A DNA stretch of 13,328 nucleotides from JAYZVT01 sp050248375 (GTDB taxonomy: Bacteria > Pseudomonadota > Alphaproteobacteria > Rhizobiales > Methyloligellaceae): the NCBI GenBank assembly GCA_050248375.1, contig JBFWSL010000073.1:1-13328 (forward strand), in the 5' to 3' direction. The translations under genes and the position numbers were made by a program. This document shows, piece by piece, positions 6,500 through 13,328 of the stretch. The notes under the pieces were generated by a model, which saw only the letters and a list, made by a program, of their open reading frames with translations, made no database searches and had not been told where the DNA came from. Numbering within the stretch: position 1 is the first letter of the stretch; each line of letters opens with the position of its first letter.

Positions 6500-7506
6500 G
6501 CCGCAGCGCCGCCACGGCGGCGCCGCTGATCGCCACGCTGGCGCTGCTGGTCGGCGCGCTCGCCCTGTTCGCCGCCACCATCGGCGCCTATCCGATTTCC
6601 TTCCCCCAGCTTTTCGAAGCGCTGACCGGCAGGCGCGATATCGCCGATCCGGCCGCCGCAACCGTGCTGCTCCAGGTGCGGCTGCCGCGCATCGCCGCCG
6701 CTCTCCTGGTGGGCGCGGCGCTGGCCGGCGCGGGCGCGGTCTACCAGGGGCTGTTCCGCAACCCGCTGGTCTCGCCCGACATCCTCGGCGTTTCCACCGG
6801 CGCGGGGCTCGGGGCGGTGCTCGGCATCTTCCTCTCCCTGCCGCTCGCCTTCATCCAGCTTTTCGCCTTCGCCGGCGGCATCGCGACCGTGGCGCTGGTC
6901 TACTCCATCGCCGCCGGCGTGCGCGGGCGCGAGCCGGTGCTGGTGCTGGTGCTGGCGGGCGTCGTGGTCGGATCGCTGGCGGGGGCGGCAATCTCCTTGC
7001 TCAAGGTGCTGGCGGACCCCTACGACCAGCTTCCGGCAATCACCTTCTGGCTGCTGGGGAGCCTCGCCTCCACGCGGCTGGAGGATGTGCTCGGCGTGCT
7101 GCCGGCGGTGGCCGTGGGACTGGTGCCGCTGGTGCTGCTGCGCTGGCGCATCAACGTGCTGTCGCTCGGCGACGAGGAGGCGCGCTCGCTCGGCGTGGAG
7201 GCGGGACGCGTGCGTCTCGTGGTGGTCGCCGCCGCCACGCTGATGACGGCAAGCGTGGTGGCCATCTCCGGCGTCATCGGCTGGGTCGGGCTGGTCATGC
7301 CCCATATCGCGCGCATGCTGGTGGGCCCGAATTTCGACCGGTTGCTGCCCACCGCCATGCTGCTGGGGGCGGGCTACCTGCTGCTGGTGGACACCATCGC
7401 GCGCACCATGGCCCAGGTGGAGACGCCGCTCGGCATCCTCACGGCCATCATCGGCGCGCCCTTCTTCCTGTGGCTGCTGGCGCGAGGCCGGGAAGGCTGG
7501 ACATGA
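6475..7506 (+). CDS. FecCD-family ABC importer permease
   Basis: 343-residue inner-membrane permease of the BtuC/FecCD/MolB family with roughly ten hydrophobic helices. Family signatures are visible: RLPRIAAALLVGAALAGAGAVYQ near residues 65-90 (given here in part), the downstream FRNPLVSPDILGVSTGAGLGA, SLGVEAGRVR, and the near-terminal block ISGVIGWVGLVMPHIAR. The ATG at 6475 lies inside the end of the binding-protein gene (25-base overlap) and is the only in-frame ATG that gives a normal N-terminus; the frame upstream of it is an antisense-like shadow without family features. It should pair as a dimer with the ATPase just downstream, and its TGA overlaps that ATG. Length is normal for the family. 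Confidence 0.92.
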   Translation: MDARNPALSRSAATAAPLIATLALLVGALALFAATIGAYPISFPQLFEALTGRRDIADPAAATVLLQVRLPRIAAALLVGAALAGAGAVYQGLFRNPLVSPDILGVSTGAGLGAVLGIFLSLPLAFIQLFAFAGGIATVALVYSIAAGVRGREPVLVLVLAGVVVGSLAGAAISLLKVLADPYDQLPAITFWLLGSLASTRLEDVLGVLPAVAVGLVPLVLLRWRINVLSLGDEEARSLGVEAGRVRLVVVAAATLMTASVVAISGVIGWVGLVMPHIARMLVGPNFDRLLPTAMLLGAGYLLLVDTIARTMAQVETPLGILTAIIGAPFFLWLLARGREGWT

Positions 7507-8312
7507 CCGCGGTGCTGGAGGCGGAAAGTCTCGGCATCGGCTATCCGGGCCACGCGGTCGGCCGCGATATCGACATCGACGTGCGCGAGGGCGAGGTGCT
7601 GTGCCTGCTCGGGCCCAATGGCGGCGGCAAGACCACGCTGTTCAAGACCATGCTCGGGCTGCTGACGGCGCAGCAGGGAACCGTGCGGATCGGCGGGGCG
7701 CCCATCGCGTCGCTGCCGCGCGGAGAGATCGCCCGGCGCATCGCCTATGTGCCGCAGGCGCATACCGCCCACTTCCCCTACCGGGTGATCGACATGGTGC
7801 TGATGGGCCGCACGGCGCATCTGGGACCGTTCGCCACGCCCGGCCCCAGGGACCGGGAACGGGCGCGGGCGGCGCTGGCCACGCTCGGCATCGGCCATCT
7901 GGCGGAAAGCGAGTACACGCGCATCTCGGGCGGCCAGCGGCAACTGGCGCTGATCGCGCGGGCGCTGGCGCAGGACGCGCCGACGCTGGTGATGGACGAG
8001 CCGACGGCGAGCCTCGACTTCGGCAACCAGGTGCTGGTGCTGTCGCAGATCCGCCAGCTCAGGCAAACCGGCCTCTCCATCGTGCTCTCCACGCACGATC
8101 CCGACCATGCCTTCGCCTGCGCCGACCGGGTGGCGATCCTTGCGCGGGGCGGCATCGTGGCCCTGGGCAAGCCGGACAAGGTCGTCACGCCGGCGAGGCT
8201 GAAGGACATCTACGGGGTGACGGTAAGCATCGGCAGGCTCAAGGGCGGCCAGACCGTCTGCGCGCCGTCCTTCGCGGGCAACGGGACGGCAAAGCGCGGT
8301 CGGGACGTGTAG
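7503..8312 (+). CDS. FecE/BtuD/MolC-type ABC transporter ATPase
   Basis: 269-residue ATP-binding subunit that powers the importer formed with the preceding binding protein and FecCD permease. The Walker A motif is GPNGGGKTT (residues 37-45), the Q-loop lies in IAYVPQAHTAHF, the ABC signature is ISGGQRQL, Walker B is LVMDEPTASLD, and the switch histidine is in STHDPDHAF. All catalytic elements are present. The ATG at 7503 is chosen because it forms the ATGA overlap with the permease stop; the longer frame from 7470 would extend deep into the permease gene. The stop TAG (8310-8312) lies in the left arm of a palindromic repeat. This subclass serves type II importers and would not be expected to drive TupB. 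Confidence 0.93.
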   Translation: MTAVLEAESLGIGYPGHAVGRDIDIDVREGEVLCLLGPNGGGKTTLFKTMLGLLTAQQGTVRIGGAPIASLPRGEIARRIAYVPQAHTAHFPYRVIDMVLMGRTAHLGPFATPGPRDRERARAALATLGIGHLAESEYTRISGGQRQLALIARALAQDAPTLVMDEPTASLDFGNQVLVLSQIRQLRQTGLSIVLSTHDPDHAFACADRVAILARGGIVALGKPDKVVTPARLKDIYGVTVSIGRLKGGQTVCAPSFAGNGTAKRGRDV

Positions 8313-8350
8313 CCCGCATGGAGCGCTTCGCTCGGCTTCATCCGGGCTAC
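8309..8350. repeat. REP-like palindrome that ends two convergent genes
   Basis: GTAGCCCG (8309-8316) is the exact inverse complement of CGGGCTAC (8343-8350). The inner part continues the pairing imperfectly (CATGGAGCG against CGGCTTCATC), leaving a small loop around CTTCG. The element matches a class of short extragenic palindromes that I know from many proteobacterial genomes. Its arms hold the TAG stop of the ATPase and, on the other strand, the TAG stop of the esterase. It can fold in transcripts from both sides and may act as a two-way terminator. Confidence 0.7.
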
Positions 8351-9399
8351 GGCGTCCGCGCCAGCCGGTCGAGCATGGCTCTCACGGCCCTGATCTGGGG
8401 CGCTTCGCGGGCGAGGAACGGCTTGCCGGTGTAGCCCCACCAGTCCCAGCAGCCCCTGGGATTGACCGCGCTCGACTTCACCTGGGGAAACAGCAGGACG
8501 ATGCGGTTGGCGGCGGCCCAGCGGATATAGCCGCTGCCCTCGATGAAGGTGTCGCCCACGAACTCCCGGCCCTGCCTGCAGCCATGGAAGACGACGTGGA
8601 CGCGGCAGCCGGGCTGCTTCCGGCAGGCGCCGGGAACATATACCGCCCCCTCCTCCGCCAGCCCGTCGCCGGAGCCCGGGGCGTAGGGGCGCTGGTCGAA
8701 CGGCATCAGGCCCGAGGTGTCGTTGGCGGGTCCGGAGAGGCCGCCATAGATGTGGCCAAGGATGGCCCCGGCCTGGTCGTAATCGCAGTCGGTCAGGAAC
8801 GGGCTTTCGGAGACGCCGCATTCGCCGCCGCCCTCCTCGGTCAGGAAGGCATGTCCGGCCTTCGGGTTCTCCACCAGCGCGATGGCCTCGCCGGACAGTC
8901 CGAGCTTTTCATAGAGCTCCGCCGCCCGGCGCACGATGGCCGACGCGACGGTCTGGTCCCGGCCCCCGGTGAAGAGATAGACGCGGTCGCCGGCGAGACC
9001 CGCCAGCGGCGCGATGTCGCCCGCCCCGGCTGCCTCGCGCGCGCGCTCCGCGAGCCTGCCGGGATCGCCGACGCCCAGGCCGGAGAGCCGGTCGGCCGTG
9101 CAGCCCTCGAGCGCCTGAGTAGCGTTGGCGGCGAGCGCCTGCGCCCAGAAGGGAGAGTGGCGCGTGAGCGGATTCTCGGCGCAGCCCCAGGGGCCGCCGG
9201 CGACGATACCGGCTCCGGTAACGATGTCGTCATGGGCGAGATGGAACTGCCCGGCCATGTAGGCGCCGGAGGAAAGGCCGGAGACGGAGCTTTCCCCGAG
9301 CTTCGCGCCGAGCGCGGGAAGCGGCGGGGGAGAAGCATCCGAGCAGCCCGCCAGCGCAGCGACGGCGAGCGCCAGCAGCAGCGCCGCGGCGCGGGCCAT
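8347..9399 (-). CDS. Secreted lipoprotein esterase of the poly(3-hydroxybutyrate) depolymerase family
   Basis: 350-residue alpha/beta hydrolase. From the ATG at 9399 it starts with a lipoprotein signal peptide, ALLLALAVAALAGC, with the lipobox cysteine at residue 19, so it should be anchored outside the cytoplasm. The nucleophile elbow SGLSSGAYM puts the catalytic serine at residue 43, close to the mature N-terminus as in extracellular PHB depolymerase-like esterases. Family features further on are the VHVVFHGCRQ segment (oxyanion region), the aromatic NPRGCWDWWGYTG near the C-terminus and several cysteines that could pair. The frame is open upstream to 9609, with ATGs at 9492 and 9456, but these would put a Pro-rich stretch before the signal peptide and have no better ribosome site. 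Substrate is not certain: a short-chain polyester or another ester. It ends in the palindrome at 8309-8350. Confidence 0.82.
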   Translation of the reverse strand: MARAAALLLALAVAALAGCSDASPPPLPALGAKLGESSVSGLSSGAYMAGQFHLAHDDIVTGAGIVAGGPWGCAENPLTRHSPFWAQALAANATQALEGCTADRLSGLGVGDPGRLAERAREAAGAGDIAPLAGLAGDRVYLFTGGRDQTVASAIVRRAAELYEKLGLSGEAIALVENPKAGHAFLTEEGGGECGVSESPFLTDCDYDQAGAILGHIYGGLSGPANDTSGLMPFDQRPYAPGSGDGLAEEGAVYVPGACRKQPGCRVHVVFHGCRQGREFVGDTFIEGSGYIRWAAANRIVLLFPQVKSSAVNPRGCWDWWGYTGKPFLAREAPQIRAVRAMLDRLARTP

Positions 9400-9680
9400 G
9401 GGGCCGGACCGGCCGCCGCACGGGGGCGGCGGCGCAGTGTGACAGGCCACCCCCATGGAAACCAATCCGAAACCGAACGGGCGCACTCTCATGGCGACGC
9501 GAATCATCTCACGGCGCGCCCCGCAGGGGAACGCACCGCAGGCGAGAAGCGGGTCGGCTCGGTCACTTTTCGACGGGCAAGTGAAAATTCCACTTGCAAG
9601 AGGGGGCAACCGAGTGCATATGCGCTAGCTGTTTCCTGCACGCTTGGTGCAGGGGTCATCTACTGGTTGGGGAGGACGCC
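9400..9680. promoter_or_regulatory. speD upstream region with two perfect inverted repeats
   Basis: The 281 bases between the divergent esterase and speD contain GCAAGTG (9577-9583) against CACTTGC (9591-9597), and CCTGCAC (9635-9641) against GTGCAGG (9647-9653), both perfect 7-bp stems with loops of 7 and 5. TTGCAA and CATATG 17 bases apart (after 9594) are a weak promoter candidate. A two-codon frame ATG-CGC-TAG lies at 9620-9628. GGAGG (9671-9675) is a strong ribosome site 5 bases before the speD ATG. No known riboswitch class was recognised. Confidence 0.4.
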
Positions 9681-10223
9681 ATGTCACTCGATGACGGCCT
9701 CTTCCAATTGGGGATGGACTTGGATCTACGTTCAAGCACCACCCGAACGGAAGAAAAAGCATCCACCTTCGGCGCCGGACATGCTCCGGAGGATCGGAAG
9801 GATTTTTTTTGTGAGCGGGGTGGAGTCCGGTTCGCCGGCACCCATCTCCTGGTGGACGTTGTTGGCGGAACACGCCTGGACGACTGCGACCACATCGAAG
9901 ACATGATGCGGCGCGCGGTGGAGGCCTCGGGGGCGACCCTGTTGCACATCCACACGCACCACTTCACGCCGAATGGCGGTGTCTCGGGCGTGGCGGTCCT
10001 GGCCGAATCCCACATCAGCATCCATAGCTGGCCCGAATGCGGCTACGCGGCGCTGGACATCTTCATGTGTGGCGATGCGGATCCGCACAAGGCGGTTGAC
10101 GTGATCGAAGAGGCGTTCACGCCCCGGAAGATCATCGTCAAGGAACTGTTGCGTGGCGAAGAACTGGACGTATGGAACGCTGGATCGACGAAACCCTGCA
10201 CCCACATTGGCGCGTCAGCCTGA
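9681..10223 (+). CDS. speD: S-adenosylmethionine decarboxylase proenzyme (pyruvoyl type)
   Basis: 180-residue class 1 AdoMet decarboxylase. It makes decarboxylated AdoMet, the aminopropyl donor for spermidine. The self-cleavage site is AESHISIHSWPE: the chain splits between Glu109 and Ser110, and the serine becomes the pyruvoyl group. The histidine in HTHHFTPNGG and the cysteine in SWPECGY are the expected catalytic residues. About 50 residues precede the core strand FAGTHLLVDV, which in shorter bacterial SpeD begins almost at residue 1; such an extension appears usual in rhizobial proteins. The ATG at 9681 is supported by GGAGG 5 bases upstream; the open frame before it lacks such a site. 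The gene overlaps speE by 52 bases. A run of eight T (9803-9810) encodes Asp-Phe-Phe-Cys. Confidence 0.95.
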   Translation: MSLDDGLFQLGMDLDLRSSTTRTEEKASTFGAGHAPEDRKDFFCERGGVRFAGTHLLVDVVGGTRLDDCDHIEDMMRRAVEASGATLLHIHTHHFTPNGGVSGVAVLAESHISIHSWPECGYAALDIFMCGDADPHKAVDVIEEAFTPRKIIVKELLRGEELDVWNAGSTKPCTHIGASA

Positions 10224-11044
10224 AGGCTGAACGTGTCCTGCATGAGGTCAGGACGGAGCACCAGCACCTTGTCATCTTCGACAATCCGACCTTTGGCCGG
10301 ATGATGATGCTCGACGGCGTCGTGCAACTCTCGACGACGGACGAATTCATCTACCACGAAATGATGGCTCACGTGCCGCTGCTCGCCCATCGCGAGCCGC
10401 GGCGCGTGCTCATCATCGGCGGCGGCGACGGCGGCGTTCTGCGCGAGGTGCTGAAGCACGCATCCGTGGAGAAGGCGGTGCTCTGCGAGATCGACCGCCA
10501 GGTGATCGATACGTCGCTGCAATACCTGCCGGAAATTTCCGCGGGAGCCTTCGACGATCCGCGCACGGAAATCCTCATCGCCGACGGGGTGAAATTCGTC
10601 GCGGAGACGGATCAGCGCTTCGACTGCATCATCGTGGACTCCACCGAGCCGATCGGCCCGGCGGAAGTGCTGTTCGGACGGCCCTTCTTCGAGGGCTGCA
10701 AGCGGGCGCTCAACAAAGGCGGCGTGGTCATCGGCCAGAACGGCCTGCCCTTCGTGCACGCCGGACACCTGGCCGGCACCGGAAAGCTGCTCGGCGACAT
10801 CTTCAGGGATTCCGCCTGCTTCCTGTGCGGACAGCCGACCTATTTCGGCGGCCCCTTCGCGCTCACCTGGGCGAGCGACAAGAAGGACATGCGCGACTGG
10901 TCGGCGAAAAAGCTGGCCAGGCGTCAGAAGAAGCGGAACATCGTCACCCGCTATTACACCGCGGACGTGCATGTGGGCGCGTTCGACCTTCCGGTCTACA
11001 TCCAGGACATCTGGGCCGGCGGACCGGGTCTGGTGAAGGCCTGA
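10172..11044 (+). CDS. speE: Spermidine synthase
   Basis: 290-residue polyamine aminopropyltransferase. It moves the aminopropyl group from decarboxylated AdoMet, made by the neighbouring SpeD, to putrescine, giving spermidine and methylthioadenosine in the cytoplasm. The N-terminal beta domain starts RWIDETLHPHWR. The Rossmann-like core has the nucleotide site IIGGGDGGVLREVLKH (Gly83-Gly88) and the acidic strand end LCEID (Glu107). The catalytic Asp156 lies in IIVDSTEPIGPAEVLFG. The C-terminus is full length. The ATG at 10172 lies inside speD, and homologues begin with the same RWIDETL, so the 52-base overlap looks real. Translation may be coupled because no strong ribosome site is visible. 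Transcription probably ends in the palindromic repeat downstream. Confidence 0.96.
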   Translation: MERWIDETLHPHWRVSLKAERVLHEVRTEHQHLVIFDNPTFGRMMMLDGVVQLSTTDEFIYHEMMAHVPLLAHREPRRVLIIGGGDGGVLREVLKHASVEKAVLCEIDRQVIDTSLQYLPEISAGAFDDPRTEILIADGVKFVAETDQRFDCIIVDSTEPIGPAEVLFGRPFFEGCKRALNKGGVVIGQNGLPFVHAGHLAGTGKLLGDIFRDSACFLCGQPTYFGGPFALTWASDKKDMRDWSAKKLARRQKKRNIVTRYYTADVHVGAFDLPVYIQDIWAGGPGLVKA

Positions 11045-11081
11045 GGCGCTTCCAGCGAACTCCTTGTTCCAGCGCACCATC

Positions 11082-11185
11082 CGGCCAAGTGGAATCGTTT
11101 GGCCGATAAGATGATGCGCCAGATCAATAGCTTGAGCATGATCTTATCGGAAAAGTGGTATCCACTTTTCCGGATCATGCTCCAG
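11082..11185. repeat. Compound palindromic repeat of Rhizobiales type between speE and egtD
   Basis: Three nested inverted repeats can be drawn. CGGCCAA (11082-11088) pairs with TTGGCCG (11099-11105). CCGATAAGAT (11103-11112) pairs with ATCTTATCGG (11141-11150). GAGCATGATC (11134-11143) plus CGGAAAAGTGG (11148-11158) pair with CCACTTTTCCG (11162-11172) plus GATCATGCTC (11173-11182), a perfect 21-bp stem with a TTAT bulge and a TAT loop. The second and third share bases, so only one can form. The motif resembles intergenic repeats I recall in Mesorhizobium and relatives. It separates two convergent genes and is a plausible two-way terminator. Confidence 0.75.
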
Positions 11186-11210
11186 CGAAAGCCGGGAGTG
11201 ACGGGCGGGG

Positions 11211-12170
11211 TCACGCCGCGGGAAGCAGGTAGTGCAGGCTGAACAGCCTGTCTGCGTCCGTCCAGCTATGGGCCGTCATCCAGCCGGCGCGTCCGGCCAG
11301 CTCGCGGAAGCGGGGGATCGAGTATTTGTGGGAATACTCGGTGCGGATGCGCTCTCCCTCCCCGAAGTCGAAGCTGCGCCCGGCGACGCGCACGCTCTGG
11401 CGCGCAAGGCTGCGCAGGTAGATCTCTATGCGCGCCTCGGCTTCGTTGTAGACCGCCTCATGGGCGAAGGCGTCGAGGTCGAAATCCGCGTCCAGCTCGG
11501 CGTTGATGCGCCGGAGCAGGTTGAGGGTGAAGGCCGCCGTCACGCCGCTCGCGTCGTCATAGGCCGGGATAAGAATGTCCGGGCTCTTGCTCAGGTCCGC
11601 GCCGACGATGAAGGAACTTTCCGGCCCGAGCACGTCGCGGGCGTTGGCGAGGAACCGCACGGCTTCCTCTGTCTCCAGGTTGCCGATGGTGGAGCCGGGA
11701 AAGAAGCCGAGCCTGGGAGCGCCCTCGGCCTCCCGCGGCAACTCGACGGGCGCGCCGAAATCCGCCTCCACCGGCACGATGTCGAGACCGGGATAGCTGC
11801 CATTGAGCCGCGCCACGGCGCCGTCGAGGGCGTCGGTGGAAATATCGATGGGAACATAGGCGGCGAGGTCGTCGAGATGGTCGAGCAGGATGCGGGTCTT
11901 GCGGCTGGAGCCGGAGCCGAATTCGACCAGGGCGCGGCCCGGGCCCGCCAGCCGGGCGATGTCGCCGGCGCGGTCGCGCAGAATGCCGATCTCGGTGCGG
12001 GTGAGGTAGTACTCATCCAGCCTCGTGATCGCCTCGAACAGCTCGGAACCGCGGGCGTCGTAGAGAAAGCGGCTGGGGATGAAACGGGGGCGCGAGTTCA
12101 GTCCGTCGAGGACGGCGGCCGCGAACTTCCCGTCGCGGCGCCCTTGCGGCGTTGCGCCGTCGGCGGCCAT
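11211..12170 (-). CDS. egtD: L-histidine N-alpha-methyltransferase (ergothioneine biosynthesis)
   Basis: 319-residue SAM-dependent methyltransferase that trimethylates histidine to hercynine, the first step to ergothioneine. The N-terminus FIPSRFLYDARGSELFEAITRL (in part) and the YYLTRTE motif (residues 55-61) are typical of EgtD and help bind histidine. The SAM pocket is LVEFGSGSSRKTRILL (from residue 81) followed by YVPIDIS. FFPGSTIGN and, near the C-terminus, RTEYSHKYS are further family blocks. The ATG at 12170 overlaps the egtB stop as TGATG, so the two are surely co-translated; the frame upstream of it is only the antisense-like shadow of egtB. Length is normal. Transcription comes from beyond the right edge. 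Confidence 0.95.
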   Translation of the reverse strand: MAADGATPQGRRDGKFAAAVLDGLNSRPRFIPSRFLYDARGSELFEAITRLDEYYLTRTEIGILRDRAGDIARLAGPGRALVEFGSGSSRKTRILLDHLDDLAAYVPIDISTDALDGAVARLNGSYPGLDIVPVEADFGAPVELPREAEGAPRLGFFPGSTIGNLETEEAVRFLANARDVLGPESSFIVGADLSKSPDILIPAYDDASGVTAAFTLNLLRRINAELDADFDLDAFAHEAVYNEAEARIEIYLRSLARQSVRVAGRSFDFGEGERIRTEYSHKYSIPRFRELAGRAGWMTAHSWTDADRLFSLHYLLPAA

Positions 12171-13328
12171 CACTCGTCCTCCGCCAGGCGCAGGCCCATG
12201 AACTGCCAGCGCGAGGCCGGATAGAAGAAGTTGCGGTAGGTGGCGCGCACATGCCCGTCTGGCGTGGCGCAGGAACCGCCGCGCAACACGAACTGGTTGC
12301 ACATGAACTTGCCGTTGTACTCGCCGACCGCGCCGGGCGCCGCCCTGAAGCCCGGATAGGGCAGATAGGCGCTGGCGGTCCATTCCCACACGCCGCCGAA
12401 CATCTCACGCAGGCCTTCGCCGGCGCCCGCCGGCAGCGGCCGATGGACGCCGCTTCCCGCGGTCTGGCCCAGGGGCGGGATCGCGTCGGCGGCCACCTCC
12501 CACTCGAACTCCGTGGGCAGGCGCCTGCCGGCCCAGCGGGCGAAGGCGTCGGCCTCGTAGTAGCTGATGTGGCAGACAGGCGCGGCCGGGTCGACGGGCA
12601 GAAGGCCGTGCAGCGTCATCTGCAGCCACTCGCCGTCGCGCCGTTCCCAGTAGAGCGGCGCGCGCCAGCGGCCGGCGTTGACCGCCGCCCATCCGTCGGA
12701 GAGCCACAGCGACACGGTTTCGTAGCCGCCGCCGGCCATGAATTCGAGCCACTCGCCGTTGGTGACCGTGCGGCTGGCGAGACCGAAAGGCCGGACCAGA
12801 ACTTCGTGGCGCGGCCCCTCGTTGTCATAGGCGAAGCCGTTGCCGTTATGGCCGACGGTGCGGATGCCGCCATGTACCGGAATCATCCGGAGCGCGGGCA
12901 GCGCACGCACGCCCCTGGCGGGCTCGGGCAGATAGACGGGACGCAAGGGCTGCGCGGCGAACAGGGCGAGGATGTCGGTCAGCATCAGCTCCTGATGCTG
13001 CTGCTCGTGGTTGATGCCAAGCTCGATCAGCTCCAGCGCCGCTTGCGACGGACCGGAGGCCATGAAGCGGTCGAGCGCCTCGTCCACATGGGCACGGTAG
13101 CCGCGCACCTCCACGGCGGACGGCCGCGTGAGCAGGCCGCGATGGGCGCGCGGGTGGCGTTCGCCCTCGGCCTCGTAATAGGAATTGAAGCAATAGGCGA
13201 AGCGGTCGTCGTGCATCCGGTATTCCGGATCATGCTGGCGCAGGACAAAGGCCTCGAAGAACCAGGTGGTATGGGCCAGGTGCCATTTCATGGGGCTGGC
13301 GTCGTCCATGGCCTGGACCACCATGTCC
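12170..13328 (-). CDS. egtB: Hercynine sulfoxide synthase-type iron enzyme EgtB (5' end cut by the window)
   Basis: Non-haem iron oxygenase that joins hercynine to a thiol (gamma-glutamylcysteine or cysteine) with O2, forming the C-S bond and sulfoxide of the ergothioneine pathway. The N-terminal DinB-like part has HLAHTTWFFE and, about 90 residues on, NHEQQHQELM; these supply the three iron-binding histidines. The C-terminal part is the formylglycine-generating-enzyme-like sulfatase-modifying fold, with RLPTEFEWEVAA, MFGGVWEWTAS, CNQFVLRGGSC and the end FMGLRL. An ATG at 13324 opens the visible frame, but homologues have about 30-40 more residues before VVQAM, and the codon upstream of it is in frame (Asp), so the real start is outside. 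egtA, egtC and egtE are not seen here; which thiol is used cannot be told. Confidence 0.94.
   Translation of the reverse strand, partial: DMVVQAMDDASPMKWHLAHTTWFFEAFVLRQHDPEYRMHDDRFAYCFNSYYEAEGERHPRAHRGLLTRPSAVEVRGYRAHVDEALDRFMASGPSQAALELIELGINHEQQHQELMLTDILALFAAQPLRPVYLPEPARGVRALPALRMIPVHGGIRTVGHNGNGFAYDNEGPRHEVLVRPFGLASRTVTNGEWLEFMAGGGYETVSLWLSDGWAAVNAGRWRAPLYWERRDGEWLQMTLHGLLPVDPAAPVCHISYYEADAFARWAGRRLPTEFEWEVAADAIPPLGQTAGSGVHRPLPAGAGEGLREMFGGVWEWTASAYLPYPGFRAAPGAVGEYNGKFMCNQFVLRGGSCATPDGHVRATYRNFFYPASRWQFMGLRLAEDE

Noticed and set aside
9594..9655. SAM-type riboswitch before speD.
   Set aside because: I could not match the conserved core of any SAM riboswitch class; only simple hairpins are present.
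9594..9680. Upstream extension of speD from a TTG at 9594.
   Set aside because: No ribosome site there, whereas GGAGG stands 5 bases before the ATG at 9681; the leader also forms a hairpin.
8584..9906. Plus-strand open frame of 440 codons over the esterase and the speD leader.
   Set aside because: It is antisense to an esterase with a clear lipobox and serine motif, and it overlaps speD in a different frame.

Overview
The window reads as a GC-rich alphaproteobacterial chromosome, most likely a member of the Rhizobiales (Hyphomicrobiales). The clues are the speD-speE arrangement, an egtB-egtD pair, a PHB-depolymerase-type esterase, and a compound palindromic repeat at 11082-11185 of a kind I recognise from Mesorhizobium-like genomes. 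No species can be named.

Layout. (1) A complete tRNA-Arg(CCG) lies at 86-162. (2) From the tRNA to about 4.69 kb there is a less GC-rich accessory block that looks like a (possibly decayed) integrative element. It holds a large serine recombinase on the minus strand, broken by one in-frame amber codon and ending inside the tRNA; a TacA/TacT-type toxin-antitoxin pair packed directly against the recombinase; a 79-residue protein of unknown function; a small ribbon-helix-helix regulator behind a strong palindrome; and a 429-residue protein I do not recognise with confidence. (3) 4744-8312 is a tight plus-strand transport operon: a TupB-type tungstate permease, then a complete type II importer (periplasmic binding protein, FecCD-type permease, FecE-type ATPase). 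The TupB partners, a TupA binding protein and a TupC ATPase, are absent from the window. (4) A convergent lipoprotein esterase (8347-9399, minus) ends in the same short palindrome that ends the transport operon. (5) speD-speE (9681-11044, plus) makes spermidine. (6) egtD and the 5'-truncated egtB (11211-13328, minus) make the hercynine part of ergothioneine and add the sulfur.

How the parts fit. Antitoxin, toxin and recombinase are separated by 2 nt and then by a 4-nt overlap, so one autoregulated promoter (2669-2697) may drive both addiction and integration. The nine C-terminal residues of the recombinase are encoded by the antisense of the tRNA acceptor and T arms, so the attachment site and the integrase 3' end coincide. 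The transport operon may take up molybdate or tungstate by two routes; this is inferred from the company TupB keeps. Two convergent gene pairs are separated by palindromic repeats that can serve as bidirectional terminators. No rRNA, CRISPR array or intact insertion sequence was seen, and no gene-free stretch exceeds 300 bases.
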